Assembly: GCA_017459315.1 (NCBI GenBank)
Contig: JAFUDD010000003.1
Span: 1-14,268 of the forward strand
From: Clostridia bacterium
GTDB taxonomy: Bacteria > Bacillota_A > Clostridia > Christensenellales > CAG-138
Length of the DNA stretch: 14,268 nucleotides
Reading direction: 5' to 3'
The notes below the pieces were generated by a model that was given only the letters and a program-made list of their open reading frames with translations, had not been told where the DNA came from and ran no database searches. This document shows, in pieces, positions 7,639 through 13,448 of this stretch (its first letter is position 1; the number at the start of each line of letters is the position of its first letter). The translations under genes and the position numbers were made by a program.

Positions 7639-7677
7639 AACTAAAAATAATTTTGGAAATCGAAAAATTTTTTAGTT
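7639..7677. promoter_or_regulatory. Inverted repeat between divergent promoters (possible operator)
   Basis: AACTAAAAA (7639-7647) and TTTTTAGTT (7669-7677) are perfect 9-bp inverted copies whose centres are 30 bp, about three helical turns, apart. They lie between the -35 boxes of two divergent promoters and would not be transcribed from either. A dimeric regulator such as the YheO-like protein could bind here; A/T-tract UP elements are an alternative explanation. Confidence 0.5.
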
Positions 7678-7689
7678 ACACGGATGGAC

Positions 7690-7718
7690 TTGCAAACGGC
7701 GGGGGATTCGTATACAAT
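7690..7718 (+). promoter_or_regulatory. Promoter of the DUF1292 gene
   Basis: TTGCAA (7690-7695) and TACAAT (7713-7718) are separated by 17 bp, predicting a start near 7725 and a leader of about 28 bases. It overlaps the upstream in-frame ATG at 7684, which rules that codon out as the start of the downstream gene. Confidence 0.75.
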
Positions 7719-7752
7719 AGGAACAGCGAAACCGAAAGGAGATTTTGCCCCA

Positions 7753-8058
7753 ATGGAAGAAGAAAGAGATCTTGTCACGTTCGTCGATGAGGACGGCAAC
7801 GAGTTTGATTTGGAGGTCATCGACTATTTCGAGCATAACGATAAGGAATACGGCGTGCTGATCGACCCGGAAACGCCGGACGATGCCGAGTATTTCGAGG
7901 TCTGCATCATGGAGATCGTGCAGAACGAGGAGGAGGAGCTTGAAGAGTTCCTGCCGGTCGAGGACGAGGCGCTGCAGGCGGAGCTGTTGAAGATCGCCGA
8001 GGAGCGCATGCAGGCCTGGGACGACGAGCTCGAGGACATCGGCCCGGTCGAGGAGTGA
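7753..8058 (+). CDS. DUF1292 family protein (YrzB-like)
   Basis: This small acidic protein of 101 residues carries the DUF1292 pattern: VTFVDEDGNEFDLEVIDYFEHNDKEYGVLIDP near the N terminus (about 8-39), followed by an aromatic/acidic strand (EYFEVCIMEIV) and a Glu-rich helical tail (about 58-90). The family is widespread in Bacillota and usually sits near yrrK and yrzL; its function is unknown. The ATG at 7753 is preceded by AAAGGAGA (7735-7742). An ATG at 7684 in the same frame would add 23 residues, but it lies inside the promoter. The gene stands alone with its own promoter and terminator and is not close to the usual partners, at least within this window. Confidence 0.92.
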   Translation: MEEERDLVTFVDEDGNEFDLEVIDYFEHNDKEYGVLIDPETPDDAEYFEVCIMEIVQNEEEELEEFLPVEDEALQAELLKIAEERMQAWDDELEDIGPVEE

Positions 8059-8070
8059 CCGAAAATGATG

Positions 8071-8100
8071 AAGGACCCGGTCGGGTCCTTTTTTGTTTTT
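8071..8100 (+). terminator. Intrinsic terminator after the DUF1292 gene
   Basis: AAGGACCC (8071-8078) and GGGTCCTT (8083-8090) form an 8-bp stem with a GGTC loop, followed by a T-rich run to about 8100. It starts 13 bases after the stop codon and separates this gene from the HAD operon. Confidence 0.92.
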
Positions 8101-8111
8101 TGATTTACCTC

Positions 8112-8140
8112 TTGTTCGTACAGGAATCTCATGGTAAAAT
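8112..8140 (+). promoter_or_regulatory. Promoter of the HAD / DHS-like operon
   Basis: TTGTTC (8112-8117) and TAAAAT (8135-8140) have a 17-bp spacer, giving a start near 8147 and a short leader before the ATG at 8170, which has GGGGAGG at 8157-8163. Confidence 0.7.
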
Positions 8141-8169
8141 CAATCCAAAAGAGATAGGGGAGGCAGAAC

Positions 8170-9129
8170 ATGCTGTTATTTTCTCCCGTGGAAAGTGAAA
8201 TCGTCGTCAAGCCGTTCGAGCCGCGGCGGATCGTGTGCGCGTTCCATGATATCGACGGGACGCATTCGCTGATCCGCGACTGGCCGCCGGTCATGAGCAT
8301 CGTGCTCGATTACGCCGAAAAAAGCGGCGTGCCCGCGGGCTACGACAGCGACGAAAACGTGCATCGGATCGCCGCGATCACCGGCACGAAGCCGCTTCCG
8401 GTGACGGATGCGTTCTGTGTGGAATCGGCGGGGCTGTCGGCGCTGACGCAGATGGAATGGGCCCTGCGCCGCGCGGTGGAGGCCGGGACGGTGAACGTGC
8501 CGTGCGACCGCGCCGAAAACCGCGAAAAGATCGAGCGCATCCGCGGCGGGGAGGAGGTTTTCCCCGACCTGCCCGACTCGCCGGAGCTCGAAGCGTTTTT
8601 GACCGAGCACACGCCGCGGCTGTTCCGTTTCTATGAAAAGGTGCTGAATCTCTATTGCCGCGACCGGAATTTAGCCCTGGCAAAGCAGGACCCGGACAGA
8701 TTCATCGTTCCCGGCTCGCCGGCGTTCATGCAGTTCCTGTTTGCGCACGGCGTAAAGAACTATTTTGTGACCGGTGCGGTCGTCGAAAAGGGCATGGGCA
8801 TGTATGAGGAGGTCGAAACGCTCGGCTATCCGATCGGCCCCGGCAAGGTCGTGGAGGACATCATCGGCTCGACGTGGACGGACAAGCTGCCCAAGGACGT
8901 GATCATGCAGCGGCTTGCCGAAACGCTCGGCGTGGACGGCGCGCAGATTTTAGTCGTCGGGGACGGGCGCAGCGAGATATGGGCCGGGGCGCAGATGGGC
9001 GCGGTGATGATTTCCCGTCTGCCCGAAAGCGCGGCGTATCAGCGCGCGCTGCATAAGTTGCTCGGCACGAACGTGATCGTCGCGGATTACACCGATCCGC
9101 GCTTGATGGCGATGTTTACGGAGGTATAA
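8170..9129 (+). CDS. HAD-superfamily hydrolase, unknown substrate
   Basis: This 319-residue cytoplasmic enzyme carries the four HAD motifs: DIDGT with nucleophile Asp27 and acid/base Asp29, a motif II Thr201 (YFVTG), a Lys after it (Lys207 or Lys239), and the metal-binding GDGRSE (264-269, Asp265 and Glu269). The large insertion between motif I and motif II (about residues 35-180) is a helical cap, which in this superfamily sets substrate choice; it does not match a subgroup I can name. Such proteins are phosphatases, phosphoglucomutase-like or phosphonatase-like enzymes. The gene is the first of two; the next starts two bases after its stop, with the shared region carrying GGAGG at 9120-9124. 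The pairing suggests that the HAD enzyme supplies or removes a phosphate in the pathway of the partner. Confidence 0.9.
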   Translation: MLLFSPVESEIVVKPFEPRRIVCAFHDIDGTHSLIRDWPPVMSIVLDYAEKSGVPAGYDSDENVHRIAAITGTKPLPVTDAFCVESAGLSALTQMEWALRRAVEAGTVNVPCDRAENREKIERIRGGEEVFPDLPDSPELEAFLTEHTPRLFRFYEKVLNLYCRDRNLALAKQDPDRFIVPGSPAFMQFLFAHGVKNYFVTGAVVEKGMGMYEEVETLGYPIGPGKVVEDIIGSTWTDKLPKDVIMQRLAETLGVDGAQILVVGDGRSEIWAGAQMGAVMISRLPESAAYQRALHKLLGTNVIVADYTDPRLMAMFTEV

Positions 9130-9131
9130 GA

Positions 9132-10109
9132 ATGGAATACGGCTATTTGGATTTTTCCGGCATCCGCACCGATACGGCAAAGCACCGGCACAATCTGGTG
9201 CGCATCGACACGCTCTTAACGCCAGGCGTCGATCCGATCCCGGCCTGGGACGGGGGAAAGGCGTTCGACACCCTTGTGGATAAGATCGTGGAGGCGCGGC
9301 AAAACGGCCGCCCGGTGATCTGGTCGCAGGGGGCGCACGTGATCAAAAACAGCCTGTCGCGCTATCTGATCGACCTGATGGAGTGCGGCATCATCACGCA
9401 TATCGCCGGGAACGGCGCGTGCAGCATCCACGACTTCGAACTGGCCTACCTCGGCGGCACAAGCGAGGACGTGCCGACCGCGTTGGAGGACGGCTCCTTC
9501 GGCATGTGGGAGGAGACCGGCGGGTGGATGAACGCGGCGCTAAAGTACGGCGCGGCGCACGACATGGGCTACGGCGAATCGCTCGCGTACTACATCGACA
9601 CGCACCAAAGCGATTTTCCGTATCGAGACGACTGCGTGCTCTACCGCGCGTACAAATGCGGCGTCCCGGCGACATACCATATCGCGCTCGGCACCGATAT
9701 CATCCATCAGCATCCTTCCGTCGATTTTGCCGCCATCGGCAAGACAAGCGGCATCGACTTTCACCGCTATTGCTATTCCGTTTCGCAGATGGACGGCGGC
9801 GTGTTTCTGAACTTCGGATCGAGCGTGATCGGGCCGGAGGTGTTCTTGAAAGCGATTTCGATATCCCGCAACCTCGGCTTTCCGACCTACCGGATCACGA
9901 CCGCGAACTTTGATCTGATCGACCTCGGGGACTATCGGACCAATATCGGCTACGACGATCCGCATTACTATTACCGCCCGCGCAAGAACATCGTCAACCG
10001 GCCGCCCAAGGTCGGCGGCATCGGGTTCCACTTCGTCGGCGATCATAAGGAAACGATTCCGAATCTGTGGCAGCGCGTGACCGGGCGACTGCCGGAAAAC
10101 ATAAAATAA
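9132..10109 (+). CDS. Conserved protein, possibly deoxyhypusine-synthase-like
   Basis: This protein of 325 residues has no signal peptide or membrane helix. Conserved-looking blocks are WSQGAHVIKNSLSRYLIDLM (about 64-83), THIAGNGACSIHDFELAYLG (about 89-108), GTSEDV, MWEETG, then HIALGTDIIHQHP (about 183-195) and NFGSSVIGPEVFLKAI (about 224-239). The order of a NGA-x-x-x-HD segment followed by a VP-x-x-x-x-GTD segment is reminiscent of the NAD-binding fold of deoxyhypusine synthase and its bacterial relatives, but true DHS signatures such as the HHIANAN loop are absent, so this can only be called distant likeness. The blocks TNxxxHD, HP and GxxxxPE could hold a nucleotide or a metal. It is coupled to the HAD gene. 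It is certainly a real gene, with clear codon structure and a good ribosome site; the function is unknown. Confidence 0.85.
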   Translation: MEYGYLDFSGIRTDTAKHRHNLVRIDTLLTPGVDPIPAWDGGKAFDTLVDKIVEARQNGRPVIWSQGAHVIKNSLSRYLIDLMECGIITHIAGNGACSIHDFELAYLGGTSEDVPTALEDGSFGMWEETGGWMNAALKYGAAHDMGYGESLAYYIDTHQSDFPYRDDCVLYRAYKCGVPATYHIALGTDIIHQHPSVDFAAIGKTSGIDFHRYCYSVSQMDGGVFLNFGSSVIGPEVFLKAISISRNLGFPTYRITTANFDLIDLGDYRTNIGYDDPHYYYRPRKNIVNRPPKVGGIGFHFVGDHKETIPNLWQRVTGRLPENIK

Positions 10110-10135
10110 TGATATAACATATTGTCGCTTTTTTT

Positions 10136-10173
10136 CGCCGTTCCGCCGCAGCCCCTTGGCGGGACGGCGTTTC
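10136..10173 (+). terminator. Probable terminator after the HAD operon
   Basis: CGCCGTTCCGCC (10136-10147) pairs with GGCGGGACGGCG (10158-10169) over 12 positions, one of them a G-T wobble, around a 10-base loop. Only three T follow, so the terminator is strong in stem but weak in U-tract. It begins 26 bases after the stop at 10109. Confidence 0.55.
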
Positions 10174-10233
10174 GCTTGCACCGAAAACCCCCGAGAAATC
10201 AAGCCTTTTTATAACTTTACACGGCGTTTTCGG

Positions 10234-10260
10234 GAGAAATACGCGCAATTTACATTTCTC
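10234..10260. promoter_or_regulatory. Inverted repeat touching the -35 box (possible operator)
   Basis: GAGAAAT (10234-10240) and ATTTCTC (10254-10260) are perfect 7-bp inverted copies with centres 20 bp, two helical turns, apart; the second arm abuts the TTGACA box at 10261. An activator or repressor of the uptake operon could bind here. It does not match a Fur box. Confidence 0.45.
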
Positions 10261-10289
10261 TTGACAAGGCTGTAAAACGGGTGTAAAAT
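10261..10289 (+). promoter_or_regulatory. Strong promoter of the ABC importer operon
   Basis: TTGACA (10261-10266) and TAAAAT (10284-10289) lie 17 bp apart, predicting a start near 10296, right at the foot of the leader hairpin at 10298-10319. Confidence 0.85.
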
Positions 10290-10297
10290 GATGGACA

Positions 10298-10319
10298 GGT
10301 AGCGAGAGAATACGCTACC
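10298..10319 (+). promoter_or_regulatory. Stem-loop at the 5' end of the importer transcript
   Basis: GGTAGCG (10298-10304) and CGCTACC (10313-10319) form a 7-bp stem with an 8-base loop, placed at the very start of the predicted RNA and ending 7 bases before the AAAGGAGG ribosome site. Such 5' stem-loops commonly protect an mRNA from decay. No riboswitch class was recognised. Confidence 0.6.
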
Positions 10320-10341
10320 GCAGTTCAAAGGAGGAATGAAC

Positions 10342-11562
10342 ATGAAGAAAGTATTTGCAATCGCTCTGGCGCTTGTTATGCTGCTCGGCGCCGTAGCCTG
10401 TGCCGCTCCCGCGGCCAACACCGACACTCCGGCTGCCAATACCGGCGCAACCGCGTTCGTGACGGCGGACGGCAAGTGCGCGTGCGGCAAGTGCACCGTC
10501 GATATGACGAAGTACAGCCCCTACATTCAGGAGCTCATCTACAACGCGCACGTCAACAACGAAACGCTGACCGTGTACGGCGCCTGCGATGAGTCCTACG
10601 TCAAGGCGGCTGCCGCGAAGTTCCAGGAGCTCTTCCAGATCACCACGAACGCCACGCGTTATGCGACCGGCGAAATGTTCACCAAGACCGATGAGGAAAA
10701 GAACAATCCGCAGGCGGACGTTTGGTTCGGCGGCTCCAACGACTACTACTTCAAGGCCAAGGATGCAGGTCTGCTGCAGGCCTACAAGCCGGAGAATGCC
10801 AAGAACCTGATCGACAACCCGGCGTTCATCGACAAGGACTTTGAGTGGGTCGGCATTTACACCGGCGTCTTGGGCATTATGTTCAACACCGAAGAAGGCG
10901 CTGCGCTGGGCCTCGAAGCCCCGAAGAGCTGGGAGGATCTGCGCGATCCGAAGTGGGCCGGCCTGATCGCCGTTCCGAACCCCGAAACCTCCGCGACCGC
11001 GACCAACTTCCTTGCCACGCAGAAGTATCGCTACGGCTATCCGGGCTCGCTCGACAGCGAAGGCCTGGCTGCATACCTCAAGGACTTTGATAAGAACGTC
11101 GTTATGTACACCAAGTCCGGTTCCGGCCCGTCCAAGATGGTAGGCCCGGGCGAGTGCGTGGTCGGTATCTCCTTCCTGCATGACGGTGTTGCGCAGATTG
11201 CAAACGGTTATGACAACATCCAGCTGATCGTTCCGGCAGACGGCACGGGCTTTGAAGTCGGCGCCGCGGGCATGGTCAAGAACGACAAGAACCCGAACGC
11301 CTCCAAGCTGTTCGTTGAGTTCTGCCTCACCGCAGACTGCGTCAACCTCGGCAAGGATAATCAGTCCATGCAGAACCTCGTCATCACCGATGAAGCCGGC
11401 GCGGTTCAGCCGGAGCTGCTGAAGCAGTTCGGTCTGGACGACCTTTCCAAGCTGAAGCTCGTTCCCTACGACGTAGCAGACGTTGCGCCGCAGCTGAACA
11501 CCTGGACGCAGGAGTGGCTGCAGATCGTCGGCACCGATGATCGTCACGAGAAGAAGTCCTAA
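10342..11562 (+). CDS. ABC importer substrate-binding lipoprotein (FbpA/AfuA-like)
   Basis: This protein of 406 residues has a basic start, a hydrophobic core and a likely lipid-bearing Cys20 (AVAC, a weak lipobox), then an Ala/Thr/Asn linker. The mature part matches the extracellular iron(III)/2-aminoethylphosphonate-type binding proteins: LTVYGACDESYVKAAAAKFQE (first strand and helix), an ADVWFGGSNDYYFKAKDAGLL block, and IYTGVLGIMFNT in the hinge. A CxCxxC motif (Cys46, Cys48, Cys51) lies between linker and domain and is unusual for the family. The start at 10342 was chosen because AAAGGAGG (10327-10334) is 7 bases before it; the in-frame ATG at 10336 would be only one base from it. It is the first gene of an importer operon and is followed by a hairpin that should favour its expression over the later genes. 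The ligand is not decidable from sequence. Confidence 0.92.
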   Translation: MKKVFAIALALVMLLGAVACAAPAANTDTPAANTGATAFVTADGKCACGKCTVDMTKYSPYIQELIYNAHVNNETLTVYGACDESYVKAAAAKFQELFQITTNATRYATGEMFTKTDEEKNNPQADVWFGGSNDYYFKAKDAGLLQAYKPENAKNLIDNPAFIDKDFEWVGIYTGVLGIMFNTEEGAALGLEAPKSWEDLRDPKWAGLIAVPNPETSATATNFLATQKYRYGYPGSLDSEGLAAYLKDFDKNVVMYTKSGSGPSKMVGPGECVVGISFLHDGVAQIANGYDNIQLIVPADGTGFEVGAAGMVKNDKNPNASKLFVEFCLTADCVNLGKDNQSMQNLVITDEAGAVQPELLKQFGLDDLSKLKLVPYDVADVAPQLNTWTQEWLQIVGTDDRHEKKS

Positions 11563-11594
11563 ACCATAAGGCGGACTGACTTTAGAACAAACCC

Positions 11595-11631
11595 AAGGAG
11601 GGGACGAAGGACTATCCTCCGTCCCCTCTTT
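11595..11631 (+). terminator. Intercistronic hairpin / attenuator after the binding-protein gene
   Basis: GAGGGGACG (11598-11606) pairs with CGTCCCCTC (11620-11628), continued inside by AGGA/TCCT past a single A/C mismatch and outside by AAG/TTT, making a long stem with a CTA loop. The following T-run is interrupted (TTTCCTGTTT), so it should stop only part of the transcription or act as a block to 3' decay, giving excess binding protein over permease. Confidence 0.75.
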
Positions 11632-11669
11632 CCTGTTTCAACCGTTATCCGAGAAAGGAGGCGTCCCCC

Positions 11670-13445
11670 GTGGAAGCAAGGACCTTGGATCCGAAAGAGA
11701 TTCGCAGCCAAAGCAAGAAGCTCGACCGGAAAAAGTTCTGGAACGATCCGATCATGATCGCCATGATCGTGATTATGACGATCTTTTTAACGCTGTTCAT
11801 CGTGTATCCGCTCGTGATGCTGCTCTCCGAAGCGCTGCGCAACGCAGACGGACAGTTCACGCTGCAAACGATCCGGGATACGTTGACCTACGTTACCTTC
11901 AAACAGGCGTTCATCAATACCCTGCAGCTCGGTCTCATCGTCGGCGTGACGAGCACGATCGTCGGTATGCTGTTTGCGTACATTGATGTATACGTCAAAA
12001 CGAAAACGAAAATTTTGGCGGGCCTTTTCAACGTCGTTGCAACGATGCCCGTCGTATCCCCGCCCTTTGTTCTGTCGCTGTCGCTGATCATGCTGTTCGG
12101 CAGAACCGGCTTCATTACGAAAAACCTGCTCAATCTTCGGAACTTTGCGGGCATTTACGGCTTGCCCGGTCTGATCATCGTGCAGACGCTGACCTTCTTC
12201 CCGGTCTGCTACCTCACGTTCAAGGGACTGCTGAAAAACATCGACCCGTCCATTGAGGAGGCCGCGCGCGATATCGGCGCGTCGCGCATGAAGGTGTTCA
12301 CCTCCATCACGCTCCCGCTGATGCTCCCCGGCATCGGCAACGCGTTCCTCGTCACGTTCATCGAGTCCATCGCGGATTTCGCAAACCCGATGATCATCGG
12401 CGGCAACTACGACACGCTGGCAACCTCGATCTACCTACAGATCACCGGCGCCCTGAACAAGAACATCGCTTCCGCGATGGCGTTGATCCTGCTGCTGCTG
12501 ACGATGGCGCTGTTCCTCCTGCAAAAGTACTGGCTCGAGCGCAAGGCCACCGCGACGCTCACCGGCAAGGCCGCCAGAGGCCGTATCCTCATTGAGGATC
12601 GCTCCGTGCGTCTCCCGCTGTCGATCCTGGCAGGCGCGATCAGCTTGTTCGTTATCGCGCTGTACGTGCTGATCCCGATCGGCTCCTTCTTTAACCTGTG
12701 GGGCCGCGACTACAGCCTGACCTGGAAGTGGTATGAATACACGTTCGCGTCCGGCGGCGTCAAGCAGTACCGCGACTCCATCACGCTCGCGTTGATCGCC
12801 GCGCCGATCACGTCCCTGATGTCCATGCTGATTGCTTGGATGGTGGTGAAGAAGAAATTTGCGCTGAAGGGCTACATCGAGTTCGTCTCGATGATGGCCA
12901 TGGCGGTTCCCGGCATCGTCCTCGGTATCGCGTACATCCGCGGATTTGTTACCGGCGTGTTCCATGTGGCGGAGCTGTTCCCGCGCGGGCAGGTGCCGTG
13001 GTGGACGCTGCAGGGGCTGTACGGAACCGGTGCGCTCGTTGTACTTGTCTTCATCGTCCGTTCGCTGCCGGTCGGCACGCGTAACGGCATTGCAGCGCTG
13101 CGGCAGATCGACAAGTCCATCGAGGAGGCCGCGACCGACCTCGGCGCCAACAGCGGCAAGGTCTTCACCTCGATCACGCTGCCGCTGATCAAGGACTCGT
13201 TCATCAGCGGTCTGATCACCTCGTTCGTCCGCTCGATCACGGCCATTTCCGCGATCATCCTGCTCGTCAACCCTCGTGTTAATCTGATTACATATCAGAT
13301 CAGTGAGAGTGCGAACAAGGGTTATTACGGCGCGGCGTGCGCGGCATCCACGATCCTGATCCTGATTGTCTACGCGGCCATTTTGCTGCTGCAGATCTTC
13401 ACGAAATACTTCGGTACCAGCCGGTACATCAATCGAGAGGAGTAA
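11670..13445 (+). CDS. Fused double ABC importer permease (FbpB-like)
   Basis: This 591-residue membrane protein holds two copies of the BPD_transp_1 permease domain in one chain, with about twelve helices. Each half has its ATPase-coupling EAA loop: EEAARDIGASRMKVFTSITLPL (about 196-217) and EEAATDLGANSGKVFTSITLPL (about 485-506), with ten identical residues at their ends. The linker near residues 288-315 is charged and joins the halves. It starts at a GTG (11670) with AAAGGAGG 8 bases before it; the N-terminal 25 residues are hydrophilic, then the first helix (about 28-54). The fused form is typical of FbpB of the iron(III) uptake systems. It passes the ligand from the lipoprotein encoded before it, powered by the ATPase encoded 3 bases after its stop. 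Confidence 0.94.
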   Translation: MEARTLDPKEIRSQSKKLDRKKFWNDPIMIAMIVIMTIFLTLFIVYPLVMLLSEALRNADGQFTLQTIRDTLTYVTFKQAFINTLQLGLIVGVTSTIVGMLFAYIDVYVKTKTKILAGLFNVVATMPVVSPPFVLSLSLIMLFGRTGFITKNLLNLRNFAGIYGLPGLIIVQTLTFFPVCYLTFKGLLKNIDPSIEEAARDIGASRMKVFTSITLPLMLPGIGNAFLVTFIESIADFANPMIIGGNYDTLATSIYLQITGALNKNIASAMALILLLLTMALFLLQKYWLERKATATLTGKAARGRILIEDRSVRLPLSILAGAISLFVIALYVLIPIGSFFNLWGRDYSLTWKWYEYTFASGGVKQYRDSITLALIAAPITSLMSMLIAWMVVKKKFALKGYIEFVSMMAMAVPGIVLGIAYIRGFVTGVFHVAELFPRGQVPWWTLQGLYGTGALVVLVFIVRSLPVGTRNGIAALRQIDKSIEEAATDLGANSGKVFTSITLPLIKDSFISGLITSFVRSITAISAIILLVNPRVNLITYQISESANKGYYGAACAASTILILIVYAAILLLQIFTKYFGTSRYINREE

Positions 13446-13448
13446 GCT

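Noticed and set aside
10104..10123. AT-rich stretch resembling a Fur box near the end of the DHS-like gene
   Set aside because: It does not keep the 7-1-7 inverted pattern, lies about 140 bases upstream of the importer promoter, and runs across the stop codon of the preceding gene.
10336..10341. Upstream in-frame ATG for the substrate-binding protein
   Set aside because: It is one base from the AAAGGAGG site, too close for initiation; the ATG at 10342 is 7 bases away.
10170..10341. Possible riboswitch before the importer operon
   Set aside because: The predicted leader is only about 45 bases and holds a single simple hairpin, too small for any known aptamer with an expression platform.
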